A DNA stretch of 59,034 nucleotides from Thermoguttaceae bacterium (GTDB taxonomy: Bacteria > Planctomycetota > Planctomycetia > Pirellulales > Thermoguttaceae), in contig JAFSDX010000231.1 of NCBI GenBank assembly GCA_017436025.1, positions 1 to 59,034 of the forward strand. Direction: 5' to 3'. Of the stretch, positions 44,006 to 52,787 are shown piece after piece. The position numbers and the translations under genes are program-made. Position 1 is the first letter of the stretch, and each line of letters opens with the position of its first letter. The notes under the pieces are model-generated. The model searched no databases. It saw nothing but the letters and a program-made list of their open reading frames with translations, and was not told where the DNA came from.

Positions 44006-46996
44006 TCAAGGAATCGGCCAAACTTCGTCCGTGTAAAGGGGCGTTCGGACGCGAAGCGGCAAGTCGTTCGAAGCGTCGGCGCTAAACTCGACGCGGTAAA
44101 CGCCCGGTTCAAGACGAATTTCAACCTCTTTCATTTCAATCGGTTGCGGCTCGGCGAGCGGAAGCCCGTATCGCTTCGGCGTTTCCCCCGGAAGCGCGAA
44201 CAGATATTGACCGCGCGTCGCTTCCGACGGTATCGCAAGGGTCGCGTCGACGTTTTTCCCGGTTATCTTAACTTGCGGATTCGCAACCTTTGCGCCTTCC
44301 GCCGTCGCCGCGTCGGTTTCGCGAAAATGAACCTGCAAACCGAGTCGGCAAGGCTTCTCGACGCGAAGTTCCCAAGTTCGCGACGCCGCGTCGGCGCCGA
44401 CCTCTTGCCAAATCGGGTAAACGACGCGCCGGAACGACTTAGAACCGTCCGCCGCCGTTTCAAGCCGCAAGTCGTTGCGCTTTCCGAGAAGCGCGTTTCG
44501 CTCCTCGACCGTCTTTTTCCCGTAAAGCGCCGGGTCGACGCGCAGTAGCGCCTTCACCTCTTCCGGAACGCGACCGGAAAGGCGCAACTCTTCGTAACTC
44601 CTTATCAAATCGAGAATTTCGCCGATAAACGGATGTTTCGACGCGGCGCCGACCGACGCTTGGAAAGAGAACGACGCGTCGTAACCGACCGTCGTTCCGA
44701 GGCAATACTCGTACATATCCGGCGTCGCGTTGCGGTCGTACCCGTAATACCAGCCGACGTCGAGGCGCATATTATTGTCTTTCATTCCGAGAAAACCGCC
44801 GGAACGCTCTTCCAGATAAGCCTTTAGGTCGTCGTGCCCGTCCGCCGACGCCGAGCGCGGGATCATATGCCAAGAGTACGGCGAACAACTGCTCCCTTGG
44901 TAAAGAATGTTTTTGTCGTTAATCTTGTCGTAAAACGCTTTATGAAGACGCGCGTTGTAATACCAATGCTCCGAACCGTCCCCCGGTCGCTGAAGCAATT
45001 CGGAACCGTCGAAGTAGATCATATCGAGCGGCAACTCGTTCGCCAGCCGCGCGAAATTCCCGGCGATTTCGTCGATAAAGTCCGTGTCGAGGTCGGGCAG
45101 ATGATAACCGTACGCGCGAACAAAATGCGACACGGCGGAGCCTTTTTTATGCGCCGCAACTTTCGTTCCGTAAAGTCCGCGTTTGCAATCGGTTAAGCCG
45201 TTCGCGTCGACGCCGCCGTATTGAATTAATTCGTCGTCGATGCGAACGACTTGGCCGGAACCCATATACGGGTCTTCCCCGACCGGGAAAACGGTCGCGT
45301 CGGTCGCCGTCGGAATCGTTTTTTCGCTCGGGTCGGCGCTCAAATCGGCGGCAAGCGTCGTCGACTCGCCGAGGACGAAGCGTTTGTCCGGAACCGGCGT
45401 CAAATACGAGTCGTTCCTATCTACCGACGCCGCAAGGAAATGGAACCCAAAGCGAATCCCCTCGGCGCGGAATTTTTCGATCGTTCGACGCAACGTCGGC
45501 AAACCGCCCGGGAAGTTCTTTTCGTTGACGCGGTAACGCCCGGTCGACTCGCACCAAGAGTTTTGCAGGAGCAGAATTTGCTTAAACCCGCCCCGTTTCG
45601 CGAATTGCAACGCCGCGTTGTACTCGTCGACGTTAAAATAGGTAAGGAAGAAATAGGAGTCGCGGACGTGTTGCGAGGCGTCGCGCCAACCGCCCCCCGG
45701 CTTCGGCGACGGAATCCCCGCCGTCCGTTGCATTCGCTCGACCGCTTTCGGCCAATTTTCCGCCGTCGCCGCGACGACCGCGCATTGCGCTCCGTCGACG
45801 CCGTGTCGCTTGTAAGCGTTCGCCGACAAAATCCGGGTCGGCGCGTCCCAAAGCGGCGACGCGGCGTCCGCAAAGTCTTCAAGGAGAACGGTTCGCTCGT
45901 CGGCGCCCTCGCCGAACACAGCCTCGACGCGATCGATTAACGTTCGAACGCTCTTCTTGCCCGGCAGCGAGTTGTAATAAAAACAGAGCCGCCGGACGTC
46001 GTCGTAAGAAAGATCGTTCAGCGGCGGCGCCGTTAAGTCGAGCGTTCGCCAACCTTTAAAGTCGATCGGAATATAATCGTCGCGATGCCCGCTCTTCCCG
46101 CCGAGTTGAATTTTGAGCTGCTGACCGTTCCCGTCCCCCCAAACGCGAACGCGAATCGCTCGGCAACCGGTCAGGTCGAGCGGAGCGTCGAACGAACGCC
46201 CGCGAACCGCCCAACCGTCGTTGTTTTCGCGATTCGACGTCGCGCAAAACTCGGCGACCGGCTTCGCGAAACTCCCGTCATTGCTTGCTTTACCGCCGTC
46301 GACGTTTTCGGCGGCGCCCCGCGGCAAGGGGCGGAACAAATGCGAACAGCCGTCGAGATTGTTTTGCGCCCGCCCGGTATGCGACGAAAGGGGGCGGACG
46401 TTCGGCGCCGCCGTCATCACCGCGATATGAAAGCCGTCGTCCGAAATCGCGGCGTTGATTTGCCCGGCGATTCGCGAACCTTGCGGCGCGCCGAGTCGGA
46501 AAATCGCGATTTCGTCGACCGGCGATTTCGCGTCGAGCCCAAGCAGGCGCAAAACGACGCCTCCCGGCCCCGGCTTCGCTTCGAACTTCGCCCGCGTTCC
46601 GTCTTCAAATTCGACGATTAACGTTTCAAACGCCGTTTTTTCCTCCGTTATTCGTTCAACTCGCGTCGCGTCGACGGTTCGCCCGCCCGAAACAAACGAA
46701 AACGCTCGAACCGGCGCGCTCGTTTCGCCGCCGTCCGCTCGCTTTAGGACGGCGGTCGCGTCGGCGCCGAGCCTCAACGTCGCGTCGCCGAGGTTCCAAA
46801 CCGCCGCCGGTTTTGCCGGTTTCGCGGAATTTTCCGATTTTAACGCCACCGTCTCCGGAACGGTCGCCAAAATCGCCGCCGACTCCGCCAACGCCGGAAC
46901 GTTCGCCGCCGTCAAAATCGCCCCCAACGCGACGACGCCCGCCGCCGAAGCCCTCCGTTTCAACGCATTCTTTCTATTTTGTCTATTTTTCCGCAT
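44006..46996 (-). CDS. Large secreted glycosidase-like protein, unclassified
   Basis: A 996-residue exported protein; a basic N-region and hydrophobic core end near residue 38 (ALAES). Residues about 60-180 are beta-rich. Residues about 225-370 look like a CBM11-type jelly roll (WAVRGRSFDAPLDLTGCRAI, PIDFKGWRTLDL). From about 420 a TIM-barrel-like domain follows: KQILLLQNSWCESTGRY, GIRFGFHFLAASVDRND, LPLDMIYFDGSELLQ, and MRLDVGWYYGYDRN; the Asp/Glu in IYFDGSE is a good catalytic candidate. The layout recalls clan GH-D alpha-galactosidase-like enzymes but fits no family I can name. C-terminal beta domains end the protein. The AAGGA site is strong. A DUF6807 gene lies upstream on the same strand. 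Confidence 0.72.
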   Translation of the reverse strand: MRKNRQNRKNALKRRASAAGVVALGAILTAANVPALAESAAILATVPETVALKSENSAKPAKPAAVWNLGDATLRLGADATAVLKRADGGETSAPVRAFSFVSGGRTVDATRVERITEEKTAFETLIVEFEDGTRAKFEAKPGPGGVVLRLLGLDAKSPVDEIAIFRLGAPQGSRIAGQINAAISDDGFHIAVMTAAPNVRPLSSHTGRAQNNLDGCSHLFRPLPRGAAENVDGGKASNDGSFAKPVAEFCATSNRENNDGWAVRGRSFDAPLDLTGCRAIRVRVWGDGNGQQLKIQLGGKSGHRDDYIPIDFKGWRTLDLTAPPLNDLSYDDVRRLCFYYNSLPGKKSVRTLIDRVEAVFGEGADERTVLLEDFADAASPLWDAPTRILSANAYKRHGVDGAQCAVVAATAENWPKAVERMQRTAGIPSPKPGGGWRDASQHVRDSYFFLTYFNVDEYNAALQFAKRGGFKQILLLQNSWCESTGRYRVNEKNFPGGLPTLRRTIEKFRAEGIRFGFHFLAASVDRNDSYLTPVPDKRFVLGESTTLAADLSADPSEKTIPTATDATVFPVGEDPYMGSGQVVRIDDELIQYGGVDANGLTDCKRGLYGTKVAAHKKGSAVSHFVRAYGYHLPDLDTDFIDEIAGNFARLANELPLDMIYFDGSELLQRPGDGSEHWYYNARLHKAFYDKINDKNILYQGSSCSPYSWHMIPRSASADGHDDLKAYLEERSGGFLGMKDNNMRLDVGWYYGYDRNATPDMYEYCLGTTVGYDASFSFQASVGAASKHPFIGEILDLIRSYEELRLSGRVPEEVKALLRVDPALYGKKTVEERNALLGKRNDLRLETAADGSKSFRRVVYPIWQEVGADAASRTWELRVEKPCRLGLQVHFRETDAATAEGAKVANPQVKITGKNVDATLAIPSEATRGQYLFALPGETPKRYGLPLAEPQPIEMKEVEIRLEPGVYRVEFSADASNDLPLRVRTPLYTDEVWPIP

Positions 46997-47068
46997 CGTC
47001 GTTTTCCTTCCCGCCGACGCAACCGCCGACGCTTCCTTGTTAACAACGTTTGAAACGCCAAGTTCGCT

Positions 47069-47081
47069 CTTATATTAATAA
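47069..47081 (-). promoter_or_regulatory. TTATTAATATAAG motif upstream of glycosidase-like gene
   Basis: The 13-mer on the minus strand ends about 72 bases before the ATG and contains a TATAAG -10 candidate. The same 13-mer occurs at 52303-52315. Confidence 0.45.
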
Positions 47082-47196
47082 CGACAAAATCGGCGAAACG
47101 CCGCCGATTCGAACGCCGTCAACTTGCGCCAACGCCGCTCGAACCGCCGCCGCAACGCCGCTAATCCAACGCTAAATTCAACGCAATTCCTCTAAT

Positions 47197-48444
47197 TTAA
47201 CGCGCTTTCTCCTCTTCCGCCCAACGCTCGAACGCTTTTTGGAGCGTTTCCTTCGGAACAAGCCCCTCGTGCAACCAAATTCGCGCGCGCATTTCGATTC
47301 GCTCGCCCGGCTCGAATTTTTGCTCGACGACGCCCGGCCAACCGACGCAAAGCGGCCCGTAATAACGAGTTAGCCAAGTCGGCGGAAAATCGGGAAAGTT
47401 CGGCGAAAGGAAGATCGCGGCGCCGCTCAACGCGGTTTTCTCGCCGGTTTCCTTGTCCGGCGCGCCAAATCGGGACGTAAAGTCGGCCCAACGGAGCGGT
47501 TTTTCCGGCATATCGCCCTTCGCGAGGCCTTCGTCGGTCAGAATAAACCGGTCTTCTCCGTTTTTACCGACCGGTCGGAAGCGGATTGTTAGCCCGCCGT
47601 AACTTTTCCCTTCCGCTCCGCGCAACGAAATCGGCTTTTCGTTCGGAATTAAGACAATTTCGACGTCGATCGAACGACAACGAACGCCTTCGAACGTCTC
47701 AACCGGCCCCGTTTTGACGCGAACGATTTCCGTAACGACTTTTTCGCCGTACAGCGGCGCGTTTTCGGCGATTCGCTCCCCGACTCGTTCTCCATTTTGC
47801 CCGTCTTTCGCCGTCGGGTCGAGTTCCGCGTCCGTTTTCGTCGCGTTCGGGCCGACGAACCAGCCGTTTTCAACCGCAAATTCCGCAAAGTCGCCGCCGT
47901 TTTCCCCGTCGACGACGGAAATCGGACGGTCGAGGAAGCGGACGAACCGTTGACGAATCGGCGCGTTCGTCGTCCAAAGGTCGTATTCGCGCTTTGTTCC
48001 GTCCGCCTCCCAAACGCCGACCGCGGGCCAAGTCCAAAAAACGCCGCGATGATGATAATGATCTTTCGGCGCCAAATCGGTCAAATTCTCGCCGTCGACG
48101 CCGTTCAACGGGTAAAGATAACACCCGGCGCCGCGACGCGAATCCGTTTTCGGCACGTTTTCGTGTTCAAGGAACGAATAACGGTAACTAAAAACGATTT
48201 TTTCTCCGTCGCGCAACGTCAAAAGGCCGTCGTCGAACATCCATTTGAACGCGGCGGCGGAACTTTTCGCTTCGGTCGCGTCGACCGCGCCTTCGCCCGC
48301 CTCGTTTAAAACAACAATTTCCGACTCCGACGCAATAACGCTCGCAGGCGGCGTCGTCAAAAACATTAAAACCCCTTCCATCGTTAAAATCGCCAAAGCG
48401 GTCGCGACGCCCTTCGCCGTTACCTTACCTATTTTACTTTTCAT
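47197..48444 (-). CDS. Secreted PmoA-like (DUF6807) family protein
   Basis: A 415-residue protein with an N-terminal signal or anchor (about 8-38). The family hallmark is LAPKDHYHHRGVFWTWPAVG (compare DHPHHRG in relatives), and the C-terminal FLSPNFPDFPPTWLTRYYGPLCVGWPG with the ending RIWLHEG also fits. The DUF6807 group is annotated 'methane oxygenase PmoA' in Pfam for historical reasons but is not a methane enzyme; planctomycetes carry many copies near sugar-catabolic genes, and function is unproven. I chose the ATG giving a compact signal peptide; a TTG nine codons earlier is possible. The glycosidase-like gene follows after 200 bases, so a joint glycan role is possible. Confidence 0.85.
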   Translation of the reverse strand: MKSKIGKVTAKGVATALAILTMEGVLMFLTTPPASVIASESEIVVLNEAGEGAVDATEAKSSAAAFKWMFDDGLLTLRDGEKIVFSYRYSFLEHENVPKTDSRRGAGCYLYPLNGVDGENLTDLAPKDHYHHRGVFWTWPAVGVWEADGTKREYDLWTTNAPIRQRFVRFLDRPISVVDGENGGDFAEFAVENGWFVGPNATKTDAELDPTAKDGQNGERVGERIAENAPLYGEKVVTEIVRVKTGPVETFEGVRCRSIDVEIVLIPNEKPISLRGAEGKSYGGLTIRFRPVGKNGEDRFILTDEGLAKGDMPEKPLRWADFTSRFGAPDKETGEKTALSGAAIFLSPNFPDFPPTWLTRYYGPLCVGWPGVVEQKFEPGERIEMRARIWLHEGLVPKETLQKAFERWAEEEKAR

Positions 48445-48851
48445 TAAATCGTCTTTCGTCTCAAATTTCAACTTTCACCCAATCTTCAAACTTCCTCAGA
48501 CCGGCCCAAATATCGTTACCCCAAACCCTTTTTAACCGCTTTTCATTTTTTCGAAATTTTTAGGTTTCCCCCCAATACGCGCTCCCGCCCATTCCCTTTT
48601 CTTCTCTCGACGGCGTCGTTTCGCCCAACCGATCTTTTTACCGCAATCGCCGCAAAGCTCCCGTTTTTCCTTTTTTTCCTATTCAATATTTCCTAAAACG
48701 GTTAATCTTTGCGCGCTTCGCCTCTTTTAAAGATTTCAAGTTAAATTAGGAAAGACGCGCAATTCCGTCGCCCGTTATTTTACTTTTTTCCCTTAATCGT
48801 TAACGCTAACCCGACGCGCCGCCGGCCGTCTTTAAAGGAAACGCTCCAAGA
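48445..48851. other. 407-bp divergent gap
   Basis: Pyrimidine-rich, with many CTTTT/TTTCC words. It must carry promoters for the DUF6807 gene and for the small-family gene on the plus strand, but I cannot mark a -35/-10 pair with confidence. Confidence 0.35.
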
Positions 48852-49496
48852 ATGCGCACTAACGCCGACTTAAACCGGATTATCGATAAAATCGTCGAAA
48901 CCAATCCCGCTCGCTCCGACTCGCCCTCGCTCGACCGCAAGGAAATTCCGAGCCGGCGCGAAACGGAAACGACTCCGCGCCAATTCGCGCCGCGTCTCGC
49001 CGTCGATTCCGATTCGCTCGCGTCCGCTCGGTCAAATCGTTCCTCGCACCCCAACTCCGCGACCGCCCGCGATTCCGACCGTCGCCCCGTTCGCCGCGAC
49101 AAAAACGATACAACCGACGCGACCGACAAAATCGCCGACGTCGACGTCGACGTCAAAAAATCGCCCGCGAAACACCGGGACGAGGAAGCGAAACGAACGC
49201 AACGCCGCCGCCAAATCGACCCGACGACCTGCGAACGCGATTATTCCGCCGACGAAATCGAGTTTATGAAGGCCCTCGACGATTACAAACGAGGCAGCGG
49301 ACGAATGTTCCCTACCTGCAGCGAAATATTAGAAGTCTTTAAGTCGCTCGGTTACGTCAAAATCGCCCGTTCCGAAACAACCGAAAAATCGACGCCGCGC
49401 GACGCCAAGCCCAACCGCCCCGCGACGCCCGCCTTTTTAAGCGACGAGGAAAACGCGTTCGAGTTCGACGTCGCGCCCGTCCCGGGAGTCGCTTAA
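48852..49496 (+). CDS. Conserved protein with disordered N-terminus and C-terminal LGY module
   Basis: A 214-residue cytosolic protein. Residues about 20-130 are Arg/Ser/Asp-rich and probably disordered. Residues about 130-172 hold the ordered part: [17 protein letters not shown]...[21 protein letters not shown]. The same module makes up most of the 89-residue protein at 3825, so the two are paralogues of a planctomycete-type family with unknown role. A disordered acidic tail follows. AAAGGAAA lies eleven bases before the ATG. The N-terminal RIIDKIVE resembles a short helix and might be an interaction motif; this is a guess. Confidence 0.75.
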   Translation: MRTNADLNRIIDKIVETNPARSDSPSLDRKEIPSRRETETTPRQFAPRLAVDSDSLASARSNRSSHPNSATARDSDRRPVRRDKNDTTDATDKIADVDVDVKKSPAKHRDEEAKRTQRRRQIDPTTCERDYSADEIEFMKALDDYKRGSGRMFPTCSEILEVFKSLGYVKIARSETTEKSTPRDAKPNRPATPAFLSDEENAFEFDVAPVPGVA

Positions 49497-49561
49497 CGTC
49501 GTCGACCAAATCGCGACGTTTCCAACGTTCGACCGCGCGACGCGACGCCGCCTCAACGTCG

Positions 49562-50482
49562 TTACGTCGCCGGATAGAGAATCGAACCGACGCGAACAAG
49601 CGTCGCGCCCTCCTCGATCGCCGTCTCAAAATCGCCGCTCATCCCCATCGAAAGCTCGGTAAAGTCCGAAAATTCAGGAAATTGCGCTCGACACCGGTCG
49701 CGCAACTCGCGGAGCGCCGCGAACTGGCGGCGCGTTTCGGCTTCGGTCGCGGTCAACCCGGCCATCCCCATCAGACCGCGAATCTTCACTCGCCGAAACG
49801 CCGCCGTCTTCGGCAACGCGTCGAGGAGTTCGTCCGGTTCGAAACCTTGTTTCGCGGCGTCGTCCGATAAACGAACCTCGAGAAGCGCCGAAATCGTTTC
49901 CGGAAAAATCGGCTCGTCGGGACGCCGCCCCCCCGCCGCGACTCGTTCGTTTTCCTCCGTCAAGATTCGGTCGAGCGCCTCCAAGAGTTTCAAGGAGTCG
50001 ACCGAATGAAGGAGCGAGACGAAAGGCAAAATTCGACGCGCCTTATTCCGTTGAAGGGGGCCGATGAAGTGCCAACGCAACCGTCCGGCGCTCGAAACGT
50101 CGCCGTTCGCGCCTTGCGCCGCGTTCGCAACGCTTTTACTCGCAACGCCTTCAAGCGTCGACGCAACATTCGCTTCGTCCGCCGAACCCGAACGTCGCGG
50201 CGCAAAGTCGAGCGGCGGAACGTCCGGGTTCCAATACGGCGACGCGGCCCAAAAGTTCGCCTTTTCTAAGAATTTCTGCGGTCGATTCTCGCCCAAGTCG
50301 AACGCTCCGGCCCGCAACAGCCCGGAAACGACCCCGTCGTCCGGCGCCGAATACTTCGAGACCGCGACGAGCGTTACGTCGGAACCGCGCCGCCCGGAAC
50401 GCTCCGCCGCCGCGTCGATTCGCTCGCGAACCCGCTCGACGTTCTCCTTAATTTCCGCTTCGACCGCCTCCCGCGAATTCAC
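49562..50482 (-). CDS. YggS/PLPBP family PLP-binding protein with insert
   Basis: A 306-residue cytosolic protein of the PLP homeostasis family. The PLP lysine is in TLVAVSKYSAP; other motifs are LGENRPQKF, WHFIGPLQRNK, HSVDSLKLLEAL, RGLMGMAG and LSMGMSGDFETAIEEGATLVRVGS. Typical length is about 230; the extra comes from an Ala/Ser-rich insert of about 50 residues before RLRWHFIGPLQ. I placed the start at a GTG with AAAGGGG five bases upstream. The frame runs 69 codons further upstream with no family similarity. The protein keeps free PLP in balance; loss affects amino acid pools. It converges with the small-family gene. Confidence 0.92.
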   Translation of the reverse strand: MNSREAVEAEIKENVERVRERIDAAAERSGRRGSDVTLVAVSKYSAPDDGVVSGLLRAGAFDLGENRPQKFLEKANFWAASPYWNPDVPPLDFAPRRSGSADEANVASTLEGVASKSVANAAQGANGDVSSAGRLRWHFIGPLQRNKARRILPFVSLLHSVDSLKLLEALDRILTEENERVAAGGRRPDEPIFPETISALLEVRLSDDAAKQGFEPDELLDALPKTAAFRRVKIRGLMGMAGLTATEAETRRQFAALRELRDRCRAQFPEFSDFTELSMGMSGDFETAIEEGATLVRVGSILYPAT

Positions 50483-50714
50483 CGCCGCCCCTTTCTTTAC
50501 GCTCTTCAATCGCTTAATCGCTAAAATCGTCAAACTCCGCCGCGTCTGCCGTTTCGCCAAGCCGAAGCTCCGCCGTTCGCCGCCGCCTGAATCGCGTTTC
50601 AACAACGCTTTTCCAAACGGCGACGGCGCGCCAAACGCTCCGTCAAGCGTTCCGACGCGACGAACGGCGCCGCGCCGAAACGCTTTCAAAATCGACGGTT
50701 AAGCCGATTCGACC

Positions 50715-52226
50715 TCAAACTTTATCGGCGGTCGGAACGACGAACTCGCCGCGGTATTCGCGGGTTTCCATCGCCTTCGCTTCCGCGTCGTCGACGAACG
50801 ACTCGGTTTTCGGGTCGATCTTCAACATACGGCCCATCGAAATCGGCGTTTTCGCGAGGTCGACGCCGTTCTTTTCGAGGTGCGCCAAGGTGCGTCCGAG
50901 CGTTTCGACGTTGTCGTCGTTCCCCGGAACCGCTTCCAAGACTTTCTTCGCTTCGTCCGGCGACACTTTGTTGTCTTCGCCGAGATAGTACGAGATGTTC
51001 CCGAGGTGCGAAAGCGCCGCCGAGAGATGCCCGCAACGCGCGTCGGCGTTCAGACTGGCGTAATCGTCGTTCTTGACGGCGTCGAGGAAGTTGCGGAAGT
51101 GGTTCAGGTCGCGCCCGCCCTTGAACTCCTTAATTTGTTTGCCGTCGAGGTCGTAAGCGACGCAGTAGCCGTAATTTACTTGAACGATATAACCTTCCGA
51201 ACCGTAAGCGACGACGCCGATCGAAGCGCCGCGATACGGTTCCGTTTCGAGGCCGCGCGTCTCGAAAACGAGCGTTTTGCCGTCGGCGTAATTGTAAATC
51301 GACACTTCGGTATTCGCGGTGTCGCCGGCGTCGACGTAATTGTCGTCCTTGCGTTCCGCTTGGTAGCCGAGGCGACCGCCGTAAGAGATAACGCTCGTCG
51401 GGAAATCTTCAACGCCGAGAAGGGTGCGCGCAATGTCGGTTTGGTGCGGGCCTTGGTTCCCGAGGTCGCCGTTCCCGTAGAGGCGTTGCCAGTGCCAGTC
51501 GTAGTGGAAGTTCGGGCGGGTCGGCGGGTCGACGATCGGCGCCGGGCCGCTCCAAAGGTTGTAGTCGACCGTTTCCGGAACCTTGTATTTCCCGAGCGCG
51601 CCGATCGACTTGCGACGTTTGTAGCAGAGGCCGCGAGTCAGTTTGATTTCGCCGACGCCGCCGTCTTTAGCGAACTTGAACGCGCCTTGAATCGCTTCGT
51701 TCGAACGGCATTGCGAACCGACTTGGCACATCACGCCGTATTTTTTCGCGGCGGCGATCAGCGCTTTCCCTTCGTGGATGTTGTGCGAAATCGGCTTTTC
51801 GAGGTAAACGTGCTTCCCGGCTTGCATCGCCCAGACGCCGCAGAGCGCGTGCCAGTGGTTCGCCGAAGCGCAAGTAACGACGTCGACCGCCGGATCGGCG
51901 AAGGCTTCGCGCATATCGGCGACGACCTTCGGCTTGCGCCCGGTCTTTTTCTCAATATCTTTAGCGCGATTTTCGGCGCGCGGAAGATCAGGGTCGCAGA
52001 GGTAAAGGATTTCGGAACGCCCGTCGGCGAGAAGTTCGCCGATATGACTGCCGGCGCGACCGCCGCAACCGACGATCGCCACGCCGAATTTTTCGTTGGC
52101 GGAAACTTTTTCCGCGTCTTGCGCGCGGGCCGAAGCCGGAAGCCAAAGGCCGCTCGTCGCCGCGGACGCGGCCGCCGCCGTCAAAAGAGCGTCGCCCATA
52201 AAACGTCGTCGAGAAATCGATTTCAT
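50715..52226 (-). CDS. Tat-exported Gfo/Idh/MocA family oxidoreductase
   Basis: A 503-residue protein with a Tat signal, SRRRFMGDALLTAAAA (residues 5-20), cleaved near ASARAQD. The NAD(P) Rossmann motif is VAIVGCGGRAGSHI and the catalytic Lys is in YLEKPISHN. The C-terminal half is the family beta-sheet domain (GDLGNQGPHQTDIARTLLG). Tat export suggests it folds with its cofactor in the cytoplasm and works in the periplasm. Such enzymes oxidise sugars at C3 and could feed the 3-keto-disaccharide hydrolases at 5006 and 5931; this is inference across unlinked genes. The start MKSISRRRF has a GGAG site. Confidence 0.93.
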   Translation of the reverse strand: MKSISRRRFMGDALLTAAAASAATSGLWLPASARAQDAEKVSANEKFGVAIVGCGGRAGSHIGELLADGRSEILYLCDPDLPRAENRAKDIEKKTGRKPKVVADMREAFADPAVDVVTCASANHWHALCGVWAMQAGKHVYLEKPISHNIHEGKALIAAAKKYGVMCQVGSQCRSNEAIQGAFKFAKDGGVGEIKLTRGLCYKRRKSIGALGKYKVPETVDYNLWSGPAPIVDPPTRPNFHYDWHWQRLYGNGDLGNQGPHQTDIARTLLGVEDFPTSVISYGGRLGYQAERKDDNYVDAGDTANTEVSIYNYADGKTLVFETRGLETEPYRGASIGVVAYGSEGYIVQVNYGYCVAYDLDGKQIKEFKGGRDLNHFRNFLDAVKNDDYASLNADARCGHLSAALSHLGNISYYLGEDNKVSPDEAKKVLEAVPGNDDNVETLGRTLAHLEKNGVDLAKTPISMGRMLKIDPKTESFVDDAEAKAMETREYRGEFVVPTADKV

Positions 52227-52302
52227 CGCAAATACTCCGAAAATAACGTCCAAAAAATCGGGAAATTCGTTAAAACGCGTTCGCCTGGGCCGTCAAATCG
52301 CC

Positions 52303-52315
52303 CTTATATTAATAA
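52303..52315 (-). promoter_or_regulatory. TTATTAATATAAG motif upstream of Gfo/Idh/MocA gene
   Basis: Identical 13-mer to that at 47069-47081, about 76 bases before the start codon, again on the strand of the gene. Confidence 0.48.
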
Positions 52316-52644
52316 TGAAGGTCGAACCCGCCGTTTCGCCCGCTCGCTTTCCCCTTTGCGAAGAAGCCAAAGCGGAACCCCGCCGCGTCAAAATCGACTC
52401 CGGCGCTAAGAATGCGTTTATTTTAACAGACCGGAACGCGAAAAGCAAGAAAAACGTCGAAAAAACGCCCGATTTTTTGAAAATTTTTCGCCGTCCCCTT
52501 AACGACGCGCTTTCGGAAACAGCAAAGTCGACGCATTTCCTCTTTTTTCCCCTAAACCGCCAACTCTCCAAAACGACAAAAACGTTAAAACCCTTCTTAT
52601 CCCCCCCAAAAAACGCCGCCCCCGACGAAAACGCCGTCGACTTC

Positions 52645-52658
52645 CCGGAATATTCCGG
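52645..52658. repeat. Perfect palindrome CCGGAATATTCCGG
   Basis: A 14-bp perfect dyad between the two copies of the direct repeat. It may be an operator or a remnant of a mobile element end. Confidence 0.5.
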
Positions 52659-52683
52659 AATACCTCAAACGCTTTGTCTAACC

Positions 52684-52716
52684 AAAAAACGCCGCCCCCG
52701 ACGGAGCGACGTTTTT
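52684..52716 (-). terminator. Terminator after prolyl oligopeptidase
   Basis: On the minus strand AAAAACGTCG pairs with CGGCGTTTTT (one G-T) around a 12-base loop, with a further T. It partly overlaps the second copy of the 22-base direct repeat. Confidence 0.7.
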
Positions 52717-52787
52717 GCGCAATAAATCAAATAATCAAAAATAGTCGGTCGCGCCCTTAAACGACGCGCCGAACGCGCGCTTTGATT

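Larger units (their letters stand above)
52227..52787. other. 561-bp gap rich in short repeats
   Basis: It carries a TTATTAATATAAG promoter-like motif for the Gfo/Idh/MocA gene (52303-52315), a perfect 14-bp palindrome (52645-52658), a 22-base direct repeat (52606-52627 and 52682-52703), and the prolyl oligopeptidase terminator. No gene is supported. Confidence 0.6.

Noticed and set aside
47197..48444. Methane monooxygenase subunit (PmoA)
   Set aside because: The name comes from a Pfam label. The sequence is the DUF6807 type, soluble and exported, without the membrane helices of true PmoA.
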